Shown here: positions 1-6,413 of the stretch, piece by piece
How positions within the stretch are numbered: position 1 is the first letter of the stretch
Layout: each line of letters begins with the position of its first letter
Made by a program: the position numbers and the translations under genes
The notes under the pieces: generated by a model
What the model saw: only the letters and a program-made list of their open reading frames with translations
Database searches by the model: none
What the model was told of the DNA's origin: nothing
From: Fidelibacterota bacterium
GTDB taxonomy: Bacteria > Fidelibacterota > Marinisomatia > SCGC-AAA003-L08 > D37C17
NCBI GenBank assembly: GCA_002704685.1
Contig: PAHD01000022.1
Coordinates: 1-8,440, forward strand
Direction: 5' to 3'
Length of the DNA stretch: 8,440 bases

Positions 1-59
1 GTAGTTTAGATAAGTCAAATAAAGAAATATTTACTTCAGTTATAAATAATAGAAATTAA
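1..59 (+). CDS. Possible C-terminal end of an upstream gene (partial)
   Basis: The frame beginning at base 3 is open to a TAA at 57-59 and reads as about 18 residues ending in ...VINNRN. The other two forward frames hit stops within the first ten bases. It would end 9 bases before the TypA start, a normal operon-like spacing in this window. The fragment is too short to recognise a family, and an open stretch of this size could be chance in AT-rich DNA. Confidence 0.35.
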   Translation, partial: SLDKSNKEIFTSVINNRN

Positions 60-68
60 TATTAAACA

Positions 69-1889
69 ATGATTAAGAATCAATTTAGGAATATTGCTAT
101 AATAGCTCATGTTGACCATGGAAAAACCACACTCGTTGATGGTCTTTTAAAGCAAAGTGGTACATTCAAGATTCATGAAACCGTATCAGAAAGAGTTATG
201 GATTCTATGGATCTGGAAAAAGAACGTGGAATAACTATAACTGCTAAAAATACATCTATTTTTTATAAAGATATAAAAATTAATATTGTTGATACACCTG
301 GACATGCTGATTTTGGTGGAGAAGTTGAAAGAAGTTTAAATCTTGTTGATGGAGTGTTATTGTTAGTTGATGCTAGTGAAGGACCACTGCCACAAACTCG
401 TTTTGTATTGCAAAAAGCTTTAAACAAAAATCTTCCTATAATTCTTGTAATAAATAAAATAGATCGTTCAGATGCTAGAATTGATGAAGTTATAAATGAG
501 GTATATGATTTATTTATTGATTTAGATGCAAATGATGATCAAATTGAATTTCCAATAATATATACAAATGCTAAAGATGGAACAGCCCACATGAATATAC
601 AAGATAATTCAAATGATTTAATACCTCTATTTGAACTGATTGTAGGTACTTTTCCCGGACCAAAAGTAGAAGATGATTTGTCTACTCAATTTCTTGTTAC
701 AAATATTGACTATGATTCATATGTAGGTCAAATTGCAATTGGTAGATTGAATAATGGAAACATTATAAAAAATAAGCAATATAGTTTATGTGGTGAAAAT
801 GAGATTAAATATAATCAAAAATTATCCGCATGCTATACATTTAGTGGACTAAAGAAAATAAAAGTAGATAAATTAGAATCAGGAGATATAATTGCAGTTG
901 CAGGTATTGAAAATATTAAGATTGGTGATACAATTTCAGATAATGAAGACCCAAAACCATTGCCTAGAATTTTAATTGATGAGCCAACTGTCTCGATGTT
1001 TTTTCATGTAAATAATAGTCCTTTTGCAGGAAAAGAAGGACAATATTTAACATCTAGAAATATTAGCGAAAGATTATTCAGAGAGACTTTAAGTAATGTT
1101 TCTTTAAAAGTTAATAAAACTGATGAGACTGATATTTTTGAAGTTTGTGGTAGGGGAGAACTTCAAATGGCAATTTTAATTGAAACAATGAGAAGAGAAG
1201 GGTATGAGTTTATGGTTTCTAAACCGAGAGTAATTACCAAAGAAGAAAATGGTAAAATCTTTGAGCCAGTCGAATCTGTTTTTTTAGATTTAAATGAAGA
1301 ACATGTAGGGATTATAACAGAAAAATTATCAATAAGAAAAGGTAAAATGACAAATCTTTGTAATAATGGTTTTGGAAGAACTACTCTTGAATTCAAGGTA
1401 CCTTCTAGAGGCATGATTGGGTTTAGAAATCAATTTTTAACTTGTACTAAAGGTTCTGGTATTTTAAACACATTATTTGATTCTTATGCTCCATGGTTTG
1501 GGAATATTCCACAAAGAAATTCAGGTGTTATAATAGCTGATAGACCAGGTAAAGTAACTCCTTACGCTTCGCTTGCAATGGTAGATAGAGGTGAATTATT
1601 TGTAAATATCGGTGTTGAAGTATATAAAGGAATGATTGTAGGTGAAAGGAATAAGCCTGGTGATTTAGATGTAAACATCGTAAGAGAAAAAAAATTAACA
1701 AATATGAGATCATCAAGCAAAGATAATACAGTTGTCTTACGACCACCGCACATAATGTCTTTAGATAAATGTATTGAATTTATAGCAGAAGATGAATTAA
1801 TTGAAATTACTCCTTCAAATTTAAGATTAAGAAAGATGGAATTAGATATTAATAAAAGAATTTCATTGAAAAAAAATCAAATATCTTAA
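69..1889 (+). CDS. typA: Ribosome-associated translational GTPase TypA/BipA
   Basis: TypA is a cytoplasmic translation-factor GTPase related to EF-G and LepA; it binds the 70S ribosome and supports growth and ribosome assembly under stress. At 606 aa it is full length for the family (E. coli about 607). G-domain motifs are intact: G1 AHVDHGKTT (13-21), G2 RGITI (53-57), G3 DTPGH (75-79), G4 NKID (129-132) and a G5-like NAK (167-169). Domain II (roughly 205-290) and an EF-G domain III-like segment containing GRGEL (about 360) follow. Then come an EF-G domain V-like region and the TypA-specific C-terminal domain, which includes VPSRGMIGFRNQF (about 444 on). The start is fixed by the G1 motif ten residues in. 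There is no Shine-Dalgarno sequence: the ATG is preceded by AATTAATATTAAACA. Function is confident by family; nothing in the gene is unusual. Confidence 0.97.
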   Translation: MIKNQFRNIAIIAHVDHGKTTLVDGLLKQSGTFKIHETVSERVMDSMDLEKERGITITAKNTSIFYKDIKINIVDTPGHADFGGEVERSLNLVDGVLLLVDASEGPLPQTRFVLQKALNKNLPIILVINKIDRSDARIDEVINEVYDLFIDLDANDDQIEFPIIYTNAKDGTAHMNIQDNSNDLIPLFELIVGTFPGPKVEDDLSTQFLVTNIDYDSYVGQIAIGRLNNGNIIKNKQYSLCGENEIKYNQKLSACYTFSGLKKIKVDKLESGDIIAVAGIENIKIGDTISDNEDPKPLPRILIDEPTVSMFFHVNNSPFAGKEGQYLTSRNISERLFRETLSNVSLKVNKTDETDIFEVCGRGELQMAILIETMRREGYEFMVSKPRVITKEENGKIFEPVESVFLDLNEEHVGIITEKLSIRKGKMTNLCNNGFGRTTLEFKVPSRGMIGFRNQFLTCTKGSGILNTLFDSYAPWFGNIPQRNSGVIIADRPGKVTPYASLAMVDRGELFVNIGVEVYKGMIVGERNKPGDLDVNIVREKKLTNMRSSSKDNTVVLRPPHIMSLDKCIEFIAEDELIEITPSNLRLRKMELDINKRISLKKNQIS

Positions 1890-2028
1890 AAATTAGAAAT
1901 GCTACTTTGATCTTTAAATTTTTCAATCCATATTAAACGTATGAACTTTTTAAAATATAATTTTAGAGGGTTAAAATAATAAAAAAAGTATTGTTAAGTA
2001 GTTAATATTATTATTTAATTTACAAGTC

Positions 2029-3033
2029 ATGTCAGATAAAATAAACATAGCGATAATGGGCTTTGGACATATTGGTAGGTACCTTTATGAAAACACACTT
2101 AATTCAGATATATTTAATGTTAAAATAATAAGTGATATCGGTAATATTGATTCTTTAAATTATTTATTGAATAATAATCTTAGAAATAAAAATATTGGTG
2201 TTGATGTTGAGGGTGATTTTTTTGTTTTTAATAATAACAAAACAAAATTTATAAATAGTGTTTTACCTGGTGAAATTAATTGGGAAGCTTATGAAATTGA
2301 TTGGGTAATTGATGCAACAGGTAAATTTTTAGATAAATCTATACTAAATAAACATCTTGAAGCGGGAGCTAAAAGAGTAATTTTGGCTTCTTTACCAAAC
2401 GAAGAATTAGATAATCTAATTATTCCTGCTGTAAATGATTCTGGTATTTCTAAAGATGATAAAATTATATCTGCAGGTTCATCAACTACAAATGCCTTTG
2501 CATTAATGTTAAAAGCATTAAACAAATTTGGGGATATTAAGTGCTCTTCTTTAACTACTATTCATTCATATACAAGTGATCAACCTTTACTGGATATAGC
2601 TAATCCAGATTTAAAAAGAAGTAGGTCTGCAGCAAAAAATATAATACCAAATTATAATTTATCATCTCAGTGGATAGAAAAAATTTTACCTCAATTCAAA
2701 AATAAAGTTTTTTCAACTGCATTAAATGTTCCGGTTCAATTTGGTTCTTTGCTAGATATGACAACAGTTTTTGAAGATACCTTTAATGATGAAGAACAAA
2801 TTAATAAATTAGTTGATAGTTTAGCCTTAGAATATCCAGATATAGTTAAAGTAACAATAGACCCAATTGTATCTTCAGATGTTGTGGGTATGAAGGAATC
2901 ATTTGTTTTTGATAGATTAGGAACTTTAAAAATTGGTGATAACATGGTAAAAACTTTGGCTTGGTATGATAATGGTTACAATCATGCTAGAAGAATTTTA
3001 GATGTAATTTTATTATATAGGAATTTAGATTAA
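2029..3033 (+). CDS. GAPDH-family pseudo-enzyme: catalytic Cys replaced by Ser
   Basis: This 334-aa protein aligns end to end with the GAPDH encoded next to it. The Rossmann motif GFGHIG (11-16), Asp36 after the second strand, the ATG segment (96-98), His179, the S-loop (about 180-208, including DLKRSRSAAKNIIP) and the C-terminal WYDN (312-315) are retained. The active-site signature S-N-A-S-C-T-T-N reads S-A-G-S-S-T-T-N (148-155), so the thiolate nucleophile is Ser152, encoded by TCA at 2482-2484. The STGAA phosphate loop is replaced by YNLSS (209-213) and the substrate Arg of ASRVPVP by Asn233. NGFGRIGR reads MGFGHIGR, with His in place of the early Arg. Its only cysteine, Cys172, is not at the catalytic position. 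By family knowledge it should not perform GAPDH chemistry. NAD(H) binding and tetramer-type contacts look preserved, so a regulatory or hetero-oligomer role with the downstream GAPDH is my inference. No Shine-Dalgarno precedes this start; the stop overlaps the next ATG. Erythrose-4-phosphate dehydrogenase is unlikely because it also needs the cysteine. Confidence 0.88.
   Translation: MSDKINIAIMGFGHIGRYLYENTLNSDIFNVKIISDIGNIDSLNYLLNNNLRNKNIGVDVEGDFFVFNNNKTKFINSVLPGEINWEAYEIDWVIDATGKFLDKSILNKHLEAGAKRVILASLPNEELDNLIIPAVNDSGISKDDKIISAGSSTTNAFALMLKALNKFGDIKCSSLTTIHSYTSDQPLLDIANPDLKRSRSAAKNIIPNYNLSSQWIEKILPQFKNKVFSTALNVPVQFGSLLDMTTVFEDTFNDEEQINKLVDSLALEYPDIVKVTIDPIVSSDVVGMKESFVFDRLGTLKIGDNMVKTLAWYDNGYNHARRILDVILLYRNLD
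3019..3023 (+). promoter_or_regulatory. Shine-Dalgarno for the downstream GAPDH, inside the upstream gene
   Basis: AGGAA lies nine bases before the ATG at 3033, within the last codons of the preceding gene. Together with the TAATG stop/start overlap it supports this start and predicts translational coupling of the pair. Confidence 0.5.
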
Positions 3034-4034
3034 TGAATATTGCTATTAATGGTTTTGGAAGAATTGGAAGATCTATTTATAGAATTATTACATCCAGAAC
3101 AGATCATAAAATTGTAGCTATTAATGATTTAAGTGATGTTGAGAGTATTGCATATTTATTAAAATATGATACAGTAATGGGTAATTTTGATGGTGAAGTT
3201 AAAATTGAAGAAAAAACTTTATTTACTCCAAATCAAGAAGTAAAAATTATTAGTGAACCAAATCCGAAAAATTTACCATGGAATGAAAATAATGTTGACA
3301 TTGTAATCGAAGCAACTGGCATATTTAGGACGAAAGAACAAATAAATAATCATTTAATAGCTGGAGCAAAGAAAGTAATCCTGACTGTTCCATCTAAAGA
3401 TGAAATAGATTATACTGTTGTATTAGGTGTTAATGAAGAAAATATAAATTCTAGTCATAATATCATTTCTAATGCAAGTTGCACAACAAATTGTTTAGCA
3501 CCGATGGCAAAAATTATAGATGAAAATTTTGGTATAGAAAAAGGAGTAATTAATACTATTCATGCTTATACCAATGATCAAAGATTAGCTGATGTATCTC
3601 ACAAGGATCTTAGACGTTCTAGAGCAGCAGCAGAAAATATTATCCCAACTTCTACAGGTGCAGCTAGAGCAGTTGGTAAAGTTCTTCCAAATTTAAATGG
3701 TAAATTAGATGGTATTGCTTCTAGAGTTCCAGTACCTGATGGTTCAGCTGTAGATTTATTTGTTGAGTTAAAAGAACAAACTAATATTGAAAAGTTTAAT
3801 AAAGTTGTTAAAGATGCATCTGAAACAGAACGTTTAAAAAATATTTTACAATATTCGGAATCTCCAATTGTTTCAACTGATATAATTGGAAATTCATATT
3901 CATCAATTTATGATACTTCAGGAACAAAAATAATAGATGGTAAATTCTTAAGAGTTCTAAATTGGTATGATAACGAATGGGGTTACTCTAACAGAGTAGT
4001 TGATTTAGTTAATTTATTAAATAAATTTATTTAA
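3033..4034 (+). CDS. gap: Glyceraldehyde-3-phosphate dehydrogenase (canonical, type I)
   Basis: This enzyme oxidatively phosphorylates glyceraldehyde-3-phosphate to 1,3-bisphosphoglycerate with NAD(P), in cytoplasmic glycolysis or gluconeogenesis. The 333 aa are full length. Visible features are NGFGRIG (6-12), Asp32 for NAD ribose binding, catalytic Cys150 in SNASCTTNC (146-154), His177 in HAYTNDQ, and Thr180. Also present are TSTGAA (206-211) for phosphate binding, Arg231 in ASRVPVPDG and WYDNEWGYSNRVVDL at the C-terminus. The S-loop reads ADVSHKDLRRSR: the position that is Pro188 in strictly NAD-dependent enzymes such as that of Bacillus stearothermophilus is Ser, as in dual-cofactor plastid and GapB-type enzymes, although Asp32-Leu33 is kept. 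Cofactor preference is therefore open. It overlaps the upstream GAPDH-like pseudo-enzyme by one base and is almost certainly co-translated with it. No other glycolytic gene is present in the window. Confidence 0.96.
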   Translation: MNIAINGFGRIGRSIYRIITSRTDHKIVAINDLSDVESIAYLLKYDTVMGNFDGEVKIEEKTLFTPNQEVKIISEPNPKNLPWNENNVDIVIEATGIFRTKEQINNHLIAGAKKVILTVPSKDEIDYTVVLGVNEENINSSHNIISNASCTTNCLAPMAKIIDENFGIEKGVINTIHAYTNDQRLADVSHKDLRRSRAAAENIIPTSTGAARAVGKVLPNLNGKLDGIASRVPVPDGSAVDLFVELKEQTNIEKFNKVVKDASETERLKNILQYSESPIVSTDIIGNSYSSIYDTSGTKIIDGKFLRVLNWYDNEWGYSNRVVDLVNLLNKFI

Positions 4035-4099
4035 ATCTTTTAACCTTTCAATTTTTTCCTTTATTTTCTAATGATTACAAAAAATTAATATATTAAATC

Positions 4100-5377
4100 A
4101 TGATAAAAAGATTATTATTAATAATTTTTATTGCATTTTCGTTTGCACAAGATTTAGATGAATTATATTTTGGCACGGATGATGATCTTGATTTAATGAC
4201 TTGGAATATTGAGTGGTTTCCTAAAAATGGTCAAGTAACAGTTAATTATGTTAGTCAAATTATTGATGCCTTAGAAATAGATATTCTTGCAATACAGGAA
4301 GTTGATAATGTTTCTTTTTTTAATAATTTAATCAATAGTTTAGATAATTACAGTGGCTATTTAGAATCTACTTGGTTTGCTGGCTTAGCTTATATTTATA
4401 ATAACCAGACAGTTGAAATCAATGATATTTATGAAATATATACTTCATCAGCATATTGGAGTCCTTTTCCAAGATCTCCAATGGTTATGGACTTAAATTT
4501 TATGGGAGAAAATTATATATTAATTAATAATCATTTTAAATGTTGTGGTGATGACTATATGGATATAAGTGATGAAGGAGATGAGGAAACTAGAAGATAT
4601 ATAGCTTCAAATTTATTAAAACAGTATGTTGATAATAATTTTTCTGATAAAAATGTTATTATTCTTGGTGATTTAAATGATCAGTTAATTGATAATCCAA
4701 ATAATAATGTTTTTCAAATGTTCTTAAATGATTCTGAAAATTATTTATTTACTGATTTTGAAATAGCGCAAAGTAATAGTACGGAATGGTCATATCCATC
4801 TTGGCCTTCTCATATTGATCATCTATTAATCACAAATGAACTATTTGATAATAATTTATATACTGAAGTCATAAGAATTGATGATTTTATGGATGGAGGT
4901 TTAAATGAGTACGATCAAAATATATCAGACCATAGACCTGTTGCTTTAAAATTATCAGTTGAATCAAATTTTGAGAATTGTTCTGATTTATTACAATCTC
5001 AATGTTTACAATTTGATCAGTGTAATTGGTATGAAGATTTACAGAGTGTTGATTGTAGTGATTTTAATGAGGAATTAGAATGTGATGAAAATTCAGGTTG
5101 TGATTGGCGCTGTTTAGGAACTATGTGGGGTGGACAATGTTTAGGTTTAGGTTATGGCTGTGATGGTGGTATATATCAAATTGATAATAGTTATTGTTTT
5201 GAATTAACTTCTCAAGTTGGTGATATTAACAATGATGGGATTGTAAATGTTATTGATATAATATCAGTTGTTAATATTATTCTATATAGTGAGTATTTTA
5301 TTTCAGCAGATATTAACCTTGATAATCAGATAAACATTTTAGATGTCATTCAATTAATGAATTTAATATTAAATTAG
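4100..5377 (+). CDS. Secreted EEP-family nuclease/phosphatase with Cys-rich module and dockerin-like tail
   Basis: The 425-aa precursor starts with a signal peptide (Lys3-Arg4, hydrophobic 5-15, likely cleavage after FSFA at 16-17). Residues about 30-287 form an endonuclease/exonuclease/phosphatase domain with the expected metal and catalytic residues: TWNIEWF (Asn36), QEVD (Glu67), NNHFKCC (His145), GDLND (Asp191, Asn193), SHIDHLL (Asp240) and SDHRP (Asp277, His278). The fold cleaves phosphodiesters or phosphate esters (DNase I, sphingomyelinase and inositol phosphatase relatives); the substrate cannot be told from sequence. Residues 294-366 carry ten cysteines (294, 302, 308, 319, 328, 334, 338, 347, 354, 366), suggesting a small disulfide-stabilised extracellular module I cannot name. 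Residues 374-425 are a dockerin-like tail with two calcium-loop motifs (375-386 and 404-415). There is no Shine-Dalgarno. The next gene follows after 23 bases and carries the same tail. Extracellular nucleic-acid or phosphate scavenging is plausible but inferred. Confidence 0.9.
   Translation: MIKRLLLIIFIAFSFAQDLDELYFGTDDDLDLMTWNIEWFPKNGQVTVNYVSQIIDALEIDILAIQEVDNVSFFNNLINSLDNYSGYLESTWFAGLAYIYNNQTVEINDIYEIYTSSAYWSPFPRSPMVMDLNFMGENYILINNHFKCCGDDYMDISDEGDEETRRYIASNLLKQYVDNNFSDKNVIILGDLNDQLIDNPNNNVFQMFLNDSENYLFTDFEIAQSNSTEWSYPSWPSHIDHLLITNELFDNNLYTEVIRIDDFMDGGLNEYDQNISDHRPVALKLSVESNFENCSDLLQSQCLQFDQCNWYEDLQSVDCSDFNEELECDENSGCDWRCLGTMWGGQCLGLGYGCDGGIYQIDNSYCFELTSQVGDINNDGIVNVIDIISVVNIILYSEYFISADINLDNQINILDVIQLMNLILN
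5219..5377 (+). repeat. Dockerin-type C-terminal module, copy 1
   Basis: This encodes residues 374-425 of the EEP-family protein. The first loop is DINNDGIVNVID with D/N/D/N/D at positions 1, 3, 5, 9 and 12, and the second is DINLDNQINILD. Each is followed by a hydrophobic helix, and the protein ends NLILN. From the first Asp to the end is 51 residues, exactly as in the following gene, with clear nucleotide similarity, so the two tails are paralogous modules. Confidence 0.85.
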
Positions 5378-5388
5378 ACTATAATTTT

Positions 5389-5393
5389 AAGGG
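5389..5393 (+). promoter_or_regulatory. Shine-Dalgarno of the PETase-like hydrolase
   Basis: AAGGG lies seven bases before the ATG at 5401, in the 23-base gap after the EEP gene. It supports this start, which also places the signal peptide correctly, and co-transcription with the EEP gene. Confidence 0.55.
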
Positions 5394-5400
5394 CAAAATC

Positions 5401-6369
5401 ATGAAAAGATATTTAATTTTATTTTATGTAGTATTTCAATCATTGTTATTTGCAGATGGTCCTTATTCCGTTGGTATAATAACAGAGCAGGATGGATTAA
5501 GAAATGGTCCAAATTATGCTGGTGGAATAGTGTATTATCCACAAGGTATTGAAGGTCCCTTGCCAATAATAGTTATGATTCCAGGATTTATTAGTCCCAT
5601 ATCTGACATTGATGATTGGGGTCCTTACTTAGCATCATATGGTGTTGTAACAATGTTTGTTAATGTAAATAATTGGTTTCTAGACCCTTATGCAAGAGCT
5701 AATGCCCTGCTTGATGGAATAGTATCAATTAAGTTAGAAGATACAAGAATTGAATCTCCTTTATTTTCAAACTTAAATATTGAAGACATTGCAGTTGCTG
5801 GTTGGTCAATGGGAGGAGGAGGAGCTCAGCTAGCTTCTCAACAAGATCCATCAATTAAAGCTGTAATAGCTTTATCTCCATGGCTTTTTAATGCTCTTGA
5901 TGCTTTAAATAATAGAGTCCCAATAATTTATTTTAGCGGACAGTCAGATCCTACAGCACCTAATAATTTACATACAAATCTTCATTACAATAATACATCT
6001 GATGATATAGATAAATTATTATTTGAGATATCTCAAGGAGACCATTATACCGTTTGTAGCCCATATAACGACAATCAAATGGCTCAAAAAGCATTATTTT
6101 GGATAGAAAAATATATTAATGAAAATAATGAAAATTGTAATTCATTGATAACTGAACCTTTTACAGCATCGAGTTTTTTAACAAATATAGAATGCAATAA
6201 TCAATTAATTGGAGATTTAAACTCTGATTCAATACTTAATGTTCAAGATATTATATTAATTGTTAATATTATTCTAAATGATCAAGATGATTATTTAGCA
6301 GATATTAATAATGATGGATTAGTAAATGTTTTAGATGTTATTCAATTAGTTAATCTTATTTTAAATTAA
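5401..6369 (+). CDS. Secreted PETase/cutinase-like alpha/beta hydrolase with dockerin-like tail
   Basis: This 322-aa precursor has a signal peptide (Lys2-Arg3, hydrophobic core, cleavage probably after LLFA at 18). Residues 19-265 match the polyester-hydrolase family (Ideonella PETase, Thermobifida cutinases). GPYSV (20-24) and GGIVYYP (41-47) come first, then oxyanion segment IPGF (60-63) and WGPYLASYGVV (73-83). The nucleophile elbow GWSMGGGG (134-141) holds Ser136; Trp161 lies in SPW, Asp183 in SDPTAP and His215 in GDHY. Spacings agree with PETase numbering as I recall it: Phe63 to Ser136 is 73 (Y87 to S160) and Ser136 to Trp161 is 25 (S160 to W185). Cys246 and Cys265 probably form the family's C-terminal disulfide; the extra PETase disulfide (C203/C239) is absent. 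Residues 271-322 form the dockerin-like tail. A secreted carboxylesterase is nearly certain; polyester as substrate is likely by family but unproven, and lipids or natural polyesters such as cutin or PHA are alternatives. Confidence 0.9.
   Translation: MKRYLILFYVVFQSLLFADGPYSVGIITEQDGLRNGPNYAGGIVYYPQGIEGPLPIIVMIPGFISPISDIDDWGPYLASYGVVTMFVNVNNWFLDPYARANALLDGIVSIKLEDTRIESPLFSNLNIEDIAVAGWSMGGGGAQLASQQDPSIKAVIALSPWLFNALDALNNRVPIIYFSGQSDPTAPNNLHTNLHYNNTSDDIDKLLFEISQGDHYTVCSPYNDNQMAQKALFWIEKYINENNENCNSLITEPFTASSFLTNIECNNQLIGDLNSDSILNVQDIILIVNIILNDQDDYLADINNDGLVNVLDVIQLVNLILN
6211..6369 (+). repeat. Dockerin-type C-terminal module, copy 2
   Basis: This encodes residues 271-322 of the PETase-like hydrolase, with loops DLNSDSILNVQD (272-283) and DINNDGLVNVLD (301-312), ending NLILN. 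It has the same length and periodicity as the tail of the preceding gene. The second copy ends in DVIQLVNLILN where the first has DVIQLMNLILN. In clostridia such modules bind cohesins; no cohesin is visible in this window, so a sorting or surface-retention role is only a guess. Confidence 0.85.
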
Positions 6370-6400
6370 ACAATGAATTTTTATAGTATTAATTTTCTTT

Positions 6401-6406
6401 AGAGGA
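6401..6406 (+). promoter_or_regulatory. Shine-Dalgarno of the YdjM-like gene
   Basis: AGAGGA lies seven bases before the ATG at 6414, the best ribosome-binding match in the window, and selects that start over the out-of-frame ATG at 6406. Confidence 0.6.
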
Positions 6407-6413
6407 TGGAAGT

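Noticed and set aside
1528..1753. Minus-strand open frames inside typA and similar antisense frames at 1163-1414, 2289-2525 and 2736-2945
   Set aside because: They are antisense shadows of well-supported genes, with low-complexity translations and no recognisable motifs.
1887..1925. Possible hairpin after typA (AAAAATT pairing with AATTTTT)
   Set aside because: Seven A/T pairs across a loop of over 20 bases give negligible stability; not called as a terminator.
1941..1979. 12-codon ORF in the gap between typA and the GAPDH-like gene, preceded by TATTAAAC as at typA
   Set aside because: Too short, with no coding signal or ribosome-binding site; no attenuator-like structure follows it.
2482..2484. 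Ser152 of the GAPDH-like protein as a sequencing error for Cys
   Set aside because: TCA needs two base changes to become TGT or TGC, and several other substrate-binding positions are also altered, so the change looks genuine.
4017..4060. 18-base perfect palindrome TTAAATAAATTTATTTAA over the gap stop codon, followed by a T-rich tract, as a terminator
   Set aside because: The stem is A/T only and has no natural loop; in DNA this AT-rich it is expected by chance and would be a very weak hairpin.
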